Positions 1-11,370 are shown, counted from the first letter of the stretch. The stretch: DNA of 64,000 nucleotides from Pachysolen tannophilus NRRL Y-2460 (GCA_001661245.1 KV454013.1:21005-85004); one strand, 5' to 3'. Numbers and translations are program-made. Notes: generated from the letters alone by a model not told the origin.

Positions 1-53
<53 letters not shown>
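1..53. repeat. poly-T tract at window edge
   Basis: The window opens with 53 consecutive T. The next gene starts at 297. The tract is a simple homopolymer and resembles the T runs flanking the assembly gap near 54.4 kb, so it may sit beside a contig join. Confidence 0.95.
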
Positions 54-54
<1 letters not shown>

Positions 55-296
55 GTTTTGGTTTCAGCATGCACTACTTGTCCCTTGAAAAAAAAAAATT
101 TTTTTTGTTTTTTTTTGTTTCTTAATTATTGCCTTTTTGGGAAACTTTGTATTTTCACACACTATACCATGTTTTTCTGTTTTGGTACTAACTATTCCAT
201 ATAATTACTACCAGTAATACTCTACTAGTAATACTAGATGAGTATTTTATATTTGTTCTTTATTATTTATTCTCAGTTATTATAAAACTGCAGTCA
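54..296 (+). promoter_or_regulatory. GRC3 upstream region
   Basis: Short AT-rich region upstream of GRC3. It holds CACTACTTG at 72-80, one base from the 9-mer seen in other promoters of this window. A GATGAG at 237-242, 55 bp before the ATG, resembles the core of the PAC element of ribosome-biogenesis genes. The assignment as promoter is by position; the motif readings are inference. Confidence 0.4.
72..80 (+). promoter_or_regulatory. CACTACTTG, variant of shared promoter 9-mer
   Basis: One mismatch from CACTACTTT; 217 bp upstream of the GRC3 ATG. Part of the motif set at 16998, 27128, 27248, 47134 and 51725. Confidence 0.35.
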
Positions 297-2297
297 ATGC
301 CCCGTGATCATGTCAGTGCGTTTGCTGCTTTCAATAGTGGTGATCAGGGTGTAGTAGGCCCAGAATGTGGCAATAGTTCTTCTAGTGAGGATGATGAGTT
401 ACCTCGGCTAGACCCAATACTGGAAATTCCTGTAAAGTCATCATCTACTACAAGAGATGTACCTTTACTGGCAACTACACTAGGAAGTACACTGACAAGT
501 ATTAAGCAAATTACGGTTTCAAAATTTCAGCAAGATGATGAAAATATGGTTTGTGGTAGTGATTATGTAATTATAGGTTTGAAAAATTTTGAATATTTAT
601 TAATTAAAGGACAATATAAATTGGTAGTTCAAAGAGGTTGTCTTAAAGTTAATAATGTATTGATTCATGCATCAAAGAGAAATTTTGAAATAGTTTCACC
701 TTCTTTATCTTCAGTTCCAGTACTTTATTCTTATCAAGTTACAGATAGATCTTTGGTTCAAGATGAAATCACTCTGGAAAATGAACATTTATTTTCTTCA
801 AAATATAAAACTGTAATAAAATTAATAAATTTATGGACAGGTTTAGAAAATATTGGATCATTATACCCATCTTTGAAAAATATTTTCCCTTTTAAAAATG
901 GAGAATTTGATTCAGAAAGTAAATTTGAACAGTATTCTTTTCAAATAATTTTAAAAGATGATAATTCTGCTTCAGGAATGATTTTAACTAAAAATTGGAA
1001 AACTATAATTAATGAAATATCAATAGAATGTAACGATAATAATATTAATAAAAATCTGAAAATTTTGATATTAGGTCCAAAAAATTCTGGTAAGACAACT
1101 TTTTTACAAAATTTATTAAATAATCTATTAGAAACTTCAAATTATTGTATTCCAGTAAATATAATGGATGTTGACCCGGGACAACCAGAATATTCTCCAC
1201 CAGATACACTCTCAATTTCACAACACATTTCACCAAAATTTGGATTCAATTTATCTTCAATATCACAACAACAAGAACTAGATGAAATAGATGATCAAGA
1301 TAGCTCAATATTATTTGAACAATATCTTGGTTCTTCTTCTCCAAATAGACAACCGGCACGATATCAAGAATTAATCAAAAATTTATACAATTATTATGAA
1401 AAATATTTACAAGAAAAAAATCAACCATTGTTAATAAATACACCCGGTTATGTAAAAGGTTTTGGTGTTGAATTGTTAAAAAATTTAATAAATGTAGTAA
1501 AACCAACACATTTAATATATTTGAGTAATAATGATTCAACAGAATCGGAATTACTTTCACAATTAACATCTGAGAAAATAATTAAGATAAATGGATATCT
1601 CAATAATATAAATAATTTAAAATATTCTTCAGCACAGTTAAGAAATTTCAAAATACTTTCTTATTTCCATTTCACTCAAAATCAACAAAACACTAAAGAA
1701 TTTCATAAAAAATTCGATTTCATGCCTTTAATACTCTCACATCCACCATATCAGATATCTTATACTGATAAAAATGATGACTCAGAATTACAATTTAAAG
1801 GAATATCAGCTGTTAATATTCTCGAGTATAATAATAATATCTTGCATAAAGATTTGATCACTTGTTTAGAACCTACAGTAGTAGGAATATATACCATGGA
1901 TTCTGAAATTTATCAAAACCTTTTATTGAAAAAACAAGTTGAGTCTTTAGAAAAATTTCCAAATTATATTAGACAATTGTCTGACAATATGACAAAATTT
2001 CAAGGATTGGGATTAATCCATTCTATAAATCCAGATAAAAAGGTAATCAATTTATATACACCAATAAATACTTCACGACTAATGAAAAGAATAAACGAAA
2101 ATGATGAAAAATTACTATTAATCAGAGGAAGAACCGAAATCCCAGTTGAAGAAATATCACCAAGAGAAATTTATAAAAAATATAAAACAAATAATAAAAT
2201 TAATTTGCCATATATTTCTTTTGAAAAAAATGTTGGTAAAGGTGGGAAAGTTTTGAAAATTAGGAGAAATATTATGAGAAGAAATCATTTTCAGTAA
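297..2297 (+). CDS. GRC3: Polynucleotide 5'-hydroxyl-kinase Grc3
   Basis: 666 aa, ATG start. Grc3/Clp1 family RNA 5'-kinase. In yeast it works with the nuclease Las1 to process ITS2 of pre-rRNA in the nucleolus, and it aids Pol I termination. Seen: a P-loop GPKNSGKT at about residues 260-267; the family motif VDPGQPEYSPP at about 290-300; the lid-like stretch QYLGSSSPNRQPARY; and the conserved tail KIRRNIMRRNHF, close to the yeast Grc3 ending. The N-terminal 60 residues are acidic and Ser-rich, as is usual. It converges with RIX7, another ribosome-assembly gene, with 73 bp between stop codons. Three CTG codons lie in the variable N-terminal part and are probably Ser. Identity is firm from motif order and length. 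Confidence 0.93.
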   Translation: MPRDHVSAFAAFNSGDQGVVGPECGNSSSSEDDELPRLDPILEIPVKSSSTTRDVPLLATTLGSTLTSIKQITVSKFQQDDENMVCGSDYVIIGLKNFEYLLIKGQYKLVVQRGCLKVNNVLIHASKRNFEIVSPSLSSVPVLYSYQVTDRSLVQDEITLENEHLFSSKYKTVIKLINLWTGLENIGSLYPSLKNIFPFKNGEFDSESKFEQYSFQIILKDDNSASGMILTKNWKTIINEISIECNDNNINKNLKILILGPKNSGKTTFLQNLLNNLLETSNYCIPVNIMDVDPGQPEYSPPDTLSISQHISPKFGFNLSSISQQQELDEIDDQDSSILFEQYLGSSSPNRQPARYQELIKNLYNYYEKYLQEKNQPLLINTPGYVKGFGVELLKNLINVVKPTHLIYLSNNDSTESELLSQLTSEKIIKINGYLNNINNLKYSSAQLRNFKILSYFHFTQNQQNTKEFHKKFDFMPLILSHPPYQISYTDKNDDSELQFKGISAVNILEYNNNILHKDLITCLEPTVVGIYTMDSEIYQNLLLKKQVESLEKFPNYIRQLSDNMTKFQGLGLIHSINPDKKVINLYTPINTSRLMKRINENDEKLLLIRGRTEIPVEEISPREIYKKYKTNNKINLPYISFEKNVGKGGKVLKIRRNIMRRNHFQ

Positions 2298-2370
2298 TAA
2301 CAATATTTATAGATAATGACTAAAAAACGTAAAGATTTAATATACATATGTATTTATTATTATTATAATT

Positions 2371-4941
2371 CTAAGCGACATCTTCCCCAGGCTTTTCGGT
2401 CTTCGACCATCCTAATCTTTTATTTAACCTTTCATATTTCAATCTATCTCTATCGCTAACACTCGGCTTTACACTATCTAAAGCTGCGTTGAAATCGCCC
2501 ATTGTCACAGAAATCTCATTTCCTGACTCATTACTAAATTTTGACTCACCGTTTTCATCTTCATACAACCCTTCAATATTTTCGTCACCTGTATGAATCC
2601 TAGTAAAAAATTTCCTTTTAAGTGCAAAAACACCAGCTTCTCTAACTACTGACGATATATCAGCACCAGAAAAATTATTACATCTTTCATCATTCGCAAT
2701 ATCATTCAAATTAACCATAGGATCTAACGGTGTTTTATTTGTGGTTATTACTGTTTTGAATATCTCAAGTCGTTCCTCTGGAGTTGGTAACTCTATATAC
2801 AAGGTCTTGTCCAATCTACCAGGTCTCAACATTGCTGGATCAATCATATCTGGTCTATTCGTAGCGCCAACAACAAAAATTTGTTGTCTTCCGTTCAAAC
2901 CATCCAACTCCGTTAATAACGTATTGACCACTCTAGAAGAAGACTCCGAAAGTGAAGAATCTCTTCTTGGTACCAACGCATCTAATTCATCAAAAAAGAT
3001 AATACAAGGTATCGATGCACTGGCTCTTTGAAATACTTGTCTAATCAGTTTTTCTGACTCACCAACGTATTTATTAAGTAACTCTGGTCCTTTTATAGAT
3101 ATAAAGTTAGCTTTAGATTCATTTGCTATTGCCTTTGCCAACAAAGTTTTACCGCAACCAGGAGGACCCCACATAAGTACTCCTGATGGTGCAGTAATAC
3201 CAACCTTTTCGTAAATTTCGGGATTTTTAATGGGCTGCACTATAGACATTTGCAACTCTGCCCTAATCTTCGTCAATGCACCAATGTGGGACCAGTCAAC
3301 ATCAGGTATAGTCGCAAAACCTTCTCTCTTAGCAGTTGGTTGAATATTAGGTAAAGCAGTTAAAAAATCCTCAAATTTAACTGCTAAAGGTTCCAATTGC
3401 TCTTTGGTTAATGGATTCGGATGTCTATATAGAAACTTCTTAATTGTAGACAAATTGTTGTAATCAGGGATCAAACCCGCCTCTTTTTTTTCTTGTGAAT
3501 GCTTTTGATTTAAATTGCTAGCGTTATCCATATCTATCTCCATATTATCATTTTCTAACAGTAAACCAATCAATTTATCTTCCTCTGATTCGTCGTCCAG
3601 TTCTGAAATTTCTTTAAAGATTCTTTTGATGGCAGCAATTCCAGCTGTGGTAGTTAATGCTTTCAAATCTGCACCAACATAACCCGGAGTTAGTTTTGCC
3701 AATTTCATTAACTTTAAATCACCGTCAATCTTCATTTTTGAAGTCATGGATTTAAGTATATTGAACCTTGTCTTTTCATCTGGGACTTTAACTGAAATTT
3801 CTCTTTCGAATCTTCCAGCCCTTCTCAAAGCCGGGTCTAACGAATCTGGTCTATTGGTTGCCGCCAATACCACAACCGGTTTACCATTTGTATTTTCAAA
3901 CGATAATTCATCTATAGAGGTTAATAATTGGGCAACAATTCTCCTTTCCATTTCTCTTTGAGCACCACCATCCCTCTTTGGAGTAATTGCATCGATTTCA
4001 TCAAAAAATATTAAACATGGTGCTAAAGATTTTGCCTCTTCAAATATTTCTCTTATTTTTTTTTCACTTTCTCCAGACATACCACTTACAACAGATGGCG
4101 CACTTAACGATATAAAGGGACATTGTAAAGTTCCAGCCAATGCGTTGGCAATTGTTGTCTTTCCACACCCCGGTGGTCCATTGAATAATATACCCCTTAT
4201 TGGCTGAATATTCAAAGATGAATATATTTCAGGGTGCTGCATTGGAAATATCACTGACTCGTATAATTCATCTTTTAATTCTTCCATACCTCCTAAATCG
4301 TCTAAAGTTATATTTGGAGTCACTGATCGATCTGATGAAGTTTTATGTCTTTTGGAAGATTTGTTATTCTCCTTTGATCTTTTCTTAGAATTCTTTTCAT
4401 CTGCTATAGAAGTTTCCACTGGACCATTAGTATCGTTATCATTAACATTAGTATTACTATTAACACTTTCTTGGTCTTCTTTCTTTTCTGCCATATTCCA
4501 AAGATTAACTATACTCTTATTCATTTTATTTTCATCTTTAACTTCTACAAGATCCTGTGTTGATTTCTCGTCATCTTTTGAACCATCTTCCCCCAAATTG
4601 TGTATATCAATACCTAACTCACTTAATTCATGTTCTTCTTTTGACTTAATTAATTTCCAAGTTTTATCAATAGCTTTCTCCAAGAGAACTTTTTTCTCTC
4701 TTTGTAATCTCATAACTTTTGACTGAGAATAAAATAAAATTTCACTATACTTCAAATCTTTGGCAAAAGCCGTAACTTTAGTTAATTCTGCTGGATCACT
4801 TTCATCTATATTAGGATTCTGCTCTTTTAAATACAGTGTCTTCTCTTCCAATAAACTACTTATCAAATCCGATATAGTCTTCTCCAAAGGTGTTAATGAC
4901 AAATAGGAGTTCTTTCTCCTTACCAGATGTGACTTTGCCAT
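2371..4941 (-). CDS. RIX7: AAA-type ATPase Rix7 (60S ribosome assembly)
   Basis: 856 aa. Tandem AAA ATPase of the NVL/Cdc48 group, which removes assembly factors (Nsa1 in yeast) from pre-60S particles in the nucleolus. Seen: an N-terminal region followed by an acidic and a Lys-rich linker (about residues 110-210) that should hold the nuclear localisation signal. AAA domain 1 has Walker A GPPGCGKT near 255 and Walker B LIFFDEIDAI. AAA domain 2 has Walker A near 592 and Walker B IIFFDELDAL. Both second-region-of-homology arginine motifs are present (ATNRPDSLDPALRRAGRF and ATNRPDMIDPAMLRPGRL). The absence of a Cdc48-type N domain and the overall length fit Rix7. It is divergent from VPS20, with an RRPE-like element between them. 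Confidence 0.93.
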   Translation of the reverse strand: MAKSHLVRRKNSYLSLTPLEKTISDLISSLLEEKTLYLKEQNPNIDESDPAELTKVTAFAKDLKYSEILFYSQSKVMRLQREKKVLLEKAIDKTWKLIKSKEEHELSELGIDIHNLGEDGSKDDEKSTQDLVEVKDENKMNKSIVNLWNMAEKKEDQESVNSNTNVNDNDTNGPVETSIADEKNSKKRSKENNKSSKRHKTSSDRSVTPNITLDDLGGMEELKDELYESVIFPMQHPEIYSSLNIQPIRGILFNGPPGCGKTTIANALAGTLQCPFISLSAPSVVSGMSGESEKKIREIFEEAKSLAPCLIFFDEIDAITPKRDGGAQREMERRIVAQLLTSIDELSFENTNGKPVVVLAATNRPDSLDPALRRAGRFEREISVKVPDEKTRFNILKSMTSKMKIDGDLKLMKLAKLTPGYVGADLKALTTTAGIAAIKRIFKEISELDDESEEDKLIGLLLENDNMEIDMDNASNLNQKHSQEKKEAGLIPDYNNLSTIKKFLYRHPNPLTKEQLEPLAVKFEDFLTALPNIQPTAKREGFATIPDVDWSHIGALTKIRAELQMSIVQPIKNPEIYEKVGITAPSGVLMWGPPGCGKTLLAKAIANESKANFISIKGPELLNKYVGESEKLIRQVFQRASASIPCIIFFDELDALVPRRDSSLSESSSRVVNTLLTELDGLNGRQQIFVVGATNRPDMIDPAMLRPGRLDKTLYIELPTPEERLEIFKTVITTNKTPLDPMVNLNDIANDERCNNFSGADISSVVREAGVFALKRKFFTRIHTGDENIEGLYEDENGESKFSNESGNEISVTMGDFNAALDSVKPSVSDRDRLKYERLNKRLGWSKTEKPGEDVA

Positions 4942-5007
4942 CTCTCAAGACAGGTCAGCTCAGTCTTTTTCGATTAGACAAATTCAATATCAAAATCTTT
5001 TAAAAAC

Positions 5008-5019
5008 TGAAAAATTTTT
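5008..5019 (-). promoter_or_regulatory. RRPE-like element upstream of RIX7
   Basis: TGAAAAATTTTT, about 67 bp upstream of the RIX7 ATG. It matches the rRNA-processing element consensus (TGAAAAWTTTT, bound by Stb3 in yeast), which is common at ribosome-biogenesis genes. The surroundings are A/T-rich, so chance occurrence is quite possible. Confidence 0.35.
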
Positions 5020-5158
5020 AAAAACTTTTTTTTTTTATTTTTAATTTTTATTTTTTTTTTTTTTTCAGCTGTACATAAGAGTGTAAAAATTATATATATA
5101 AATATATATATAATATATAGAAAGATAAGAGATATGTCCGAGATTATAGAACAATAGA

Positions 5159-5821
5159 ATGGGGAACACATCATCAGTTTCTTCACCTAGGGTGACTCCT
5201 CAGGATAAAGCAATACTACAAATGAAGCTTCAAAGGGATAAGTTAATCAAGACACAGACCCGATTATCGGTTATTATGAATAAGGAAAAACAAATTGCAA
5301 TAGAAGCGTTACAGCAAAATAATAAGCAAAGAGCGTTATTAGCATTGAAAAAGAAAAAATATCAAGAATCATCTATTAATAGGATCAATGATCAGTTAAT
5401 AAGTTTAGAGAATTTGATAAACTCAATTGAATTTAAATTAATAGAAAAAGATTTTTTGTATGGTTTAGAACAAGGTAATAAGATTCTTACACAGCTTAAT
5501 AAAGAAGTTTCTATAGAGAAAGTAGATAAATTGATGGATACTACACAAGAAGGTATACGGTATCAACAAGAGGTTGATGATATGCTAAGTCAGCGTTTAA
5601 ATAGAAGTGAAGAAATGGAAGTAGATGAGGAATTAAAAGAGTTGGAAAGACAAGAATTAGGCTTGCCAGAAGTAAAAAAGGAACCAAAAGAATTATCAGA
5701 ATTATCAGAATTACCAGAAGTACCAAAGACTGATATTGAAGAAGAGCCCGTTGAAGAACTTCCAGAGCAAAGTATACAAAAAAAAGAAAGGGAAAGAGAA
5801 GAGGAACTTTTAGCTTCTTAA
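5159..5821 (+). CDS. VPS20: ESCRT-III subunit Vps20
   Basis: 220 aa. CHMP6/Vps20 family, which nucleates ESCRT-III filaments on endosomes below ESCRT-II during multivesicular body sorting. Seen: an N-terminal MGNTSS, a classic N-myristoylation signal (Gly2) as in yeast Vps20. A basic helix-rich Snf7 core follows, at about residues 15-165 (DKAILQMKLQRDKLIKTQTR, then LKKKKYQE). The C-terminal tail is acidic and rich in Glu, Leu and Pro, with repeated ELSELSELPEVP, in the position of the MIM region. Length matches the family (about 220). The start is fixed by the Gly2 context. Confidence 0.88.
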   Translation: MGNTSSVSSPRVTPQDKAILQMKLQRDKLIKTQTRLSVIMNKEKQIAIEALQQNNKQRALLALKKKKYQESSINRINDQLISLENLINSIEFKLIEKDFLYGLEQGNKILTQLNKEVSIEKVDKLMDTTQEGIRYQQEVDDMLSQRLNRSEEMEVDEELKELERQELGLPEVKKEPKELSELSELPEVPKTDIEEEPVEELPEQSIQKKEREREEELLAS

Positions 5822-6023
5822 TTGTAGGAATTTTTTTTAATTTAATTATTGTTATTATGCATTCTTTTTTTTTATAGGTAGACATATAAATTTTTTGGTT
5901 ATTTAGGCTTGTGATAGAAAAAAACTAATTTCATAAAGTGATTAATTATATATGTTATATCTTACTTTTGAGACATTATCAATGTTATTAATTAAATTGG
6001 GAAACATACGAGCCATAACAAAT

Positions 6024-7058
<1,035 letters not shown>

Positions 7059-7293
7059 TCAATCTCTATCACAATATAATATATTTCAGTGTATTTTCTT
7101 CATATATATATATATATATATATTTGTCTGAATGAACAAAAGTACCACCAACCTTCCCGACTCATCGGTAATTTTTCACGGACATATATATTTATGGCAC
7201 AGCCATATCTGGTAATATGTTCCTAGTTACCGTAACTGGAAGTCCAAATTTGAAATGTCCATTTGTGGAAAAAACCCAAAATCTCAAATTAGT

Positions 7294-7299
7294 CACGTG
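7294..7299. promoter_or_regulatory. CACGTG (Cbf1-type) site between HEM2 and the DNAJC9-like gene
   Basis: CACGTG inside GTCACGTGAT, a full match to the RTCACRTG consensus of Cbf1. The same 9-mer GTCACGTGA recurs at 27078-27086 in the ATP19/HSP10 promoter. Cbf1 controls respiratory and ribosomal-protein genes in Candida. Site identity is seen; the factor is inferred. Confidence 0.6.
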
Positions 7300-7433
7300 A
7301 TTACTTTTTTTTTTTTTTTTTTTTGGTTTTTTTGGTTTTATTTGTTTTTCTTTTCACGACACAAATTTTGTGACACTTTTTTTTTTTCAATTTTTTTAAT
7401 TTTGACCACTTTAAAGGTGTCATCTATTTTTCG

Positions 7434-7443
7434 TGACGCGTCA
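7434..7443. promoter_or_regulatory. MCB-type palindrome TGACGCGTCA
   Basis: Perfect 10-bp palindrome containing ACGCGT, the MluI cell-cycle box bound by MBF at G1/S genes. It lies about 85 bp upstream of the DNAJC9-like ATG. I found no other ACGCGT in the intergenic DNA of this window. Confidence 0.6.
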
Positions 7444-7528
7444 GTCAGAGCTAATTTATATATGAAGATGCTAGAGATTTAATAATCATATTAATAATAA
7501 TAATAATAATAGATTCATTATAGCAGCT

Positions 7529-8302
7529 ATGACTGTTCCATTCCCTGATATCAATCCATATGATGTACTAAAAGTACTGGAAAATGTGACTCCTTCAGAG
7601 ATCAGGAAGGCTTATTTTAAGTTAAGTCTTAAATATCATCCTGATAAAAGACCAAGAGATTTAAAGGAAAAAGAAATAGCAGAATTTACTGTTACTTTCC
7701 AAAAAATTCAATTTGCTTATTCTATATTATCAGATATAAACAAACGTAAGAAATATGATCAGACTGGGCAGTTGGAAGATTTTGCCATGGATGAAGATGG
7801 TGAATTTAATTGGAAAGATTATTTTGATAGTACCAAGACTCAAGAAATTACACCAGAATTGATTGAAAAAGATAAAAAAAATTATCAAAATTCTAAAGAT
7901 GAAGAAAATGATATTTATGAAATGTATCAATATTATGAAGGAGATTTCTTATTATTATTTGAATCAATTCCTCATAGCGATATAGAAAAAGATGAAAAAA
8001 GATTTTTCAAAATTATACAAAATTTAATAACTGAAAAAAAACTTGTTAAAACAAAAAAATTTGAAAAATATATAAAGAAAAGAGATCAAGAAATTCAAAA
8101 ACAATTAAAGAAAAACCTGAAAGAAGCAAAAGAAGCAGAAATTTTACAAAAAGAATTAAATATAAAGAAAACTGATTTAAATGATTTGGCTGGTTTGATC
8201 CAAAAAAGGAACAATAAGAGAGCCGCGCAGGCTGACGATTTTTTCGCAAAATTAGAAGAGAAATACAGTTCAAAGAAAAAAAAGAAGACTACAAAGAAAT
8301 AA
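7529..8302 (+). CDS. DNAJC9-like J-domain histone co-chaperone
   Basis: 257 aa. Seen: an N-terminal J domain (residues about 10-80) with HPD at 37-39 and the YSILSDINKRKKYDQTG ending. A DNAJC9-type body follows: FNWKDYF; an acidic EKDKKNYQNSKDEENDI; YYEGDF; a helix region to AKEAEILQKEL; then LAGLIQKRNNKR and FFAKLEEKY before a Lys-rich tail. This order of blocks matches human DNAJC9, which binds H3-H4 and recruits Hsp70 to protect histones. The ACGCGT palindrome about 85 bp upstream fits S-phase expression. Codon 17 is CTG at a J-domain position that is normally polar, so it is probably Ser. I am confident of the J domain and fairly confident of the DNAJC9 subgroup. Confidence 0.82.
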   Translation: MTVPFPDINPYDVLKVLENVTPSEIRKAYFKLSLKYHPDKRPRDLKEKEIAEFTVTFQKIQFAYSILSDINKRKKYDQTGQLEDFAMDEDGEFNWKDYFDSTKTQEITPELIEKDKKNYQNSKDEENDIYEMYQYYEGDFLLLFESIPHSDIEKDEKRFFKIIQNLITEKKLVKTKKFEKYIKKRDQEIQKQLKKNLKEAKEAEILQKELNIKKTDLNDLAGLIQKRNNKRAAQADDFFAKLEEKYSSKKKKKTTKK

Positions 8303-8582
8303 ATAGATGATATATATATATCTATATATATATATATCTATATATGTCTTTATTAATTTGATAAACAAGAACTTGTTGTTTGTTTGGTACTACAACTTGT
8401 GATTATGAACCGCCCACCCGTGCTCAGCAACGTATTATGTAAACTTGCTCGTCTCGAAATATGTATGTATATAATCCCCCACATTTTATTTTTTTTTCTT
8501 AGAAATTTTTCATAGTTGTAATTTTTCAATTTTATAAAATTTTTGTTCATTTTACTCAGAGACATCTAGCAAGTTGATTATA
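8303..8582. other. Intergenic, (TA)n and AGX1 promoter
   Basis: Tandem gap between the DNAJC9-like gene and AGX1. It starts with a (TA)n tract around 8309-8346. A more balanced stretch follows at about 8395-8460. I see no coding exon. Confidence 0.6.
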
Positions 8583-9749
8583 ATGGCTCCAGCTAGAAAG
8601 TTAGTTATGCAACCAGGCCCAATCGAGTTTTCGGACTCGGTTTTGCAGGCTATGGCAACTCCATCTCAATCTCATATGTCGCCTGAGTTCGCACAGGTTT
8701 TCCAAGAAACTCTTATTAAGACAAGAAGTTTGTTCAAGTCTTCAAATGATTCAAAATCTCAACCAATTGTACTCGCAGGTTCAGGTACTCTTGGTTGGGA
8801 TTTGGTTGGCTCGAATTTAATTGACTCACCAGAGGAAAAAATCTTGGTGTTATCAACAGGATTCTTCAGTGATTCATTTGCACAATGTTTGCAATTGTAC
8901 TCCGATAATGTTGATATATTATCGGCAGAATTAGGTAATGTCATTGATTATTCCAAATTAGAATCGCATTTAAAATTGAAAAATTATTCTATTGTAACAG
9001 TTACTCATGTCGATACTTCAACTGGTGTACTTTCAGATATAGCTAAAATTGCTTCAGTTGTTAAAAAAATTTCCCCAAGTACATTGATTGTTGTTGATGC
9101 TGTATGCTCTGCAGCTGTGGAAGACATCGAGTTTGATAAATGGGAGTTGGATTTCGTACTATCTGCGTCGCAGAAGGCTATTGGTGTTCCTTCAGGTTTA
9201 TCTATTTCGATTGCCTCTAAGAAAGTTGTTGATAAAGTATTAGCAAGAAAATCTAGAGCCAAAAATTTTTTTGCTAATTTACAACGATGGATTCCTGTTT
9301 TGGTAGCTTATGAAAGTGGTAAGCCAGCTTATTTTGCAACTCCACCGGTTCAACTAGTTCACGCATTGAATGTTTCTTTGAATTCTATTCTTTCAGTCCC
9401 ATTAGATGAAAGATTTAAAGAGAACCTTAAAGTCTCCCAAGATTTCAAAGCAAAATTGGGTAAATTAGGATTGAAAGTTGTTCCACTGAGTGGTCTGGAA
9501 ACTTCTGCATTGACTGCAGCTTATTTTCCTGAAAACATAAATCCTGCAGAATTTTTATCAAAAGTTTCTTCAAAAGGTGTTGAATTAGCGTCAGGAATCC
9601 ATCAAGGCATTCACCCTAAATATTTTAGGGTTGGCCACATGGGTGTAAGTGCTTTAGATCATACAAACGGTAGAGACGATGTTCAAAAGACTTATGAAGC
9701 AATTAAAGAATCTCTAATTGAATTGGGTTACACAGTTCCTACTAAATAG
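8583..9749 (+). CDS. AGX1: Alanine:glyoxylate aminotransferase
   Basis: 388 aa from the ATG at 8583; an upstream in-frame TTG is not a likely start. Fold-type I PLP enzyme that converts glyoxylate and alanine to glycine and pyruvate, one of the yeast glycine routes. Seen: the N-terminal PGPIEFSD substrate-loop region; AGSGTLGWDLVGSN; the cofactor-binding VVDAVCSAA; the PLP lysine in SASQKAIGVPSG (Lys198); and C-terminal FRVGHMGVSALD. It is convergent with SHM2, the other main glycine-forming enzyme, with 151 bp between the stops. There is no obvious targeting peptide. The C-terminus PTK is not a standard PTS1. Confidence 0.93.
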   Translation: MAPARKLVMQPGPIEFSDSVLQAMATPSQSHMSPEFAQVFQETLIKTRSLFKSSNDSKSQPIVLAGSGTLGWDLVGSNLIDSPEEKILVLSTGFFSDSFAQCLQLYSDNVDILSAELGNVIDYSKLESHLKLKNYSIVTVTHVDTSTGVLSDIAKIASVVKKISPSTLIVVDAVCSAAVEDIEFDKWELDFVLSASQKAIGVPSGLSISIASKKVVDKVLARKSRAKNFFANLQRWIPVLVAYESGKPAYFATPPVQLVHALNVSLNSILSVPLDERFKENLKVSQDFKAKLGKLGLKVVPLSGLETSALTAAYFPENINPAEFLSKVSSKGVELASGIHQGIHPKYFRVGHMGVSALDHTNGRDDVQKTYEAIKESLIELGYTVPTK

Positions 9750-9900
9750 TTTTTATAATATTACTCAAGATTTGTTTTTCTACAACTAAAAATTTTCATA
9801 GCAATATGTATATTTCAAAATTTCAAAAAGAAAACATTATTTTAAATCCATTTACTGTATTTATTTATTTTTTTTTAATTTTTTATTTTTTACCTTTTAT

Positions 9901-11310
9901 TTAAACAGGTAGAGGGAACAAATCAGCCCACTGTGAAATCTCTTTCTTCAAAGCAGTCAACTCTTCAGAACCTTCGGCTATCTTTGCCTTGAAATCCTTT
10001 AATCTATTAGCATCAGTTGGTAATTCCGATTGGACTCTCTTGGCAATTTGTACAGCTCTGTCAATGTAGTCAGCAATTTTAACAAAATCACCTTCACCTA
10101 AACCTCTTGTTGTCATTGCTGGTGCACCAATTCTAATACCACCTGGAACTAAAGCAGACTTATCACCTGGAATAGAATTCTTGTTCAAAGCAATGTTGAT
10201 GTTTTCACAAACTGTTTCAATTCTTGCACCATCAATACCTTTATCCCTTAATGAGACTAAAACCATATGGGAATCAGTTCCGTCAGAAACTAATTTGTAA
10301 CCTAATTTTTTGAATTCAACTTCCAAAGCTTTTGCATTTTTCAACACTTGTTGTTGATATTGAACAAATTCTGGAGTATTAGCTTGTTTCAAAGCTGTTG
10401 CTAAAGCAGAGATAGTATGATTGTGTGGACCACCTTGGTGACCTGGGAAAACAGAAAAGTTGATTGGATTTTCCAAATCGTAGTAAATTTCCTTACCGGT
10501 CTTAGGGTTAACTGATCTGACACCTTTTCTGAAGAAGATCATTGCACCTCTTGGACCTCTTAAAGATTTATGGGTAGTGGTGGTAACAATATCAGCATAA
10601 TGGAAAGGAGATGGAATAACAGAAGCTGCAATTAAACCTGAGATATGGGCCATATCAACAACCAAGTAAGCACCAACTTTATCAGCAATTTCTCTCATTC
10701 TCTTGTAGTCAATTAATCTACAATAAGCAGAAGTACCAGCAACAAGAACCTTTGGTCTAAATAAGATAGCTGTTTTTTCCAACATATCGTAATCAATGAT
10801 ACCAGTTTCTAAGTTAACTCTGTAAGGCATAGTTTCAAAATAAGTAGAAACAGCTGAAATTTTTCTGGTATCAGTTTGGTAACCATGGGATAAATGACCT
10901 CCATGAGGTAAATCAAGACCCATTAATCTATCGTGAGGTTTCATTATAGCTTGGTAAACTTGTAAATTGGCTGGAGAACCTGATAAAGTTTGGACATTAA
11001 CACCCCATTTATCAGCATCTAAATGGAAAGCAGCTAAAGCTCTCTGTTGACATAATAATTCCATTTTATCAATGTGTTCATTACCACCGTAGTATCTAGC
11101 ACCTGGGTAACCTTCTGAATATTTGTTACACATTGGGGTACCCAATGCATCAAAGACAGAAGTTGATGTAAAATTTTCAGAAGCAATCAAGACAATAGAA
11201 TGCTTTTGTCTATCAATCTCATCCTTGATGATTTGGGAGACCTCTGGATCAGTATCATTTAAATGACCCTCCATCATTTGTTTGTGAGCATCGGATAAAA
11301 CGTAAGTCAT
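9901..11310 (-). CDS. SHM2: Serine hydroxymethyltransferase, cytosolic
   Basis: 469 aa. PLP enzyme that interconverts serine and glycine with tetrahydrofolate and methylene-THF, feeding one-carbon and purine synthesis. Seen: [33 protein letters not shown] in pieces near the N-terminus; VDMAHISGL; the cofactor lysine in [12 protein letters not shown] (Lys248); and [12 protein letters not shown]. Length and the absence of a mitochondrial presequence fit the cytosolic isozyme. Its upstream region holds three TGACTC elements, the Gcn4/Bas1 core known to drive yeast SHM2. Codon choice is strongly biased, as in highly expressed genes. Confidence 0.97.
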   Translation of the reverse strand: MTYVLSDAHKQMMEGHLNDTDPEVSQIIKDEIDRQKHSIVLIASENFTSTSVFDALGTPMCNKYSEGYPGARYYGGNEHIDKMELLCQQRALAAFHLDADKWGVNVQTLSGSPANLQVYQAIMKPHDRLMGLDLPHGGHLSHGYQTDTRKISAVSTYFETMPYRVNLETGIIDYDMLEKTAILFRPKVLVAGTSAYCRLIDYKRMREIADKVGAYLVVDMAHISGLIAASVIPSPFHYADIVTTTTHKSLRGPRGAMIFFRKGVRSVNPKTGKEIYYDLENPINFSVFPGHQGGPHNHTISALATALKQANTPEFVQYQQQVLKNAKALEVEFKKLGYKLVSDGTDSHMVLVSLRDKGIDGARIETVCENINIALNKNSIPGDKSALVPGGIRIGAPAMTTRGLGEGDFVKIADYIDRAVQIAKRVQSELPTDANRLKDFKAKIAEGSEELTALKKEISQWADLFPLPV

Positions 11311-11370
11311 CTTGTCTATTTAGTGTTAGTTGATTATATAGAAACTGTTCAAGACAATATAGATATTAAA

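Noticed and set aside
7255-7482. 75-codon ORF in the HEM2/DNAJC9-like promoter
   Set aside because: Mostly Phe from poly-T and overlaps the control elements; likely chance, at most a uORF.
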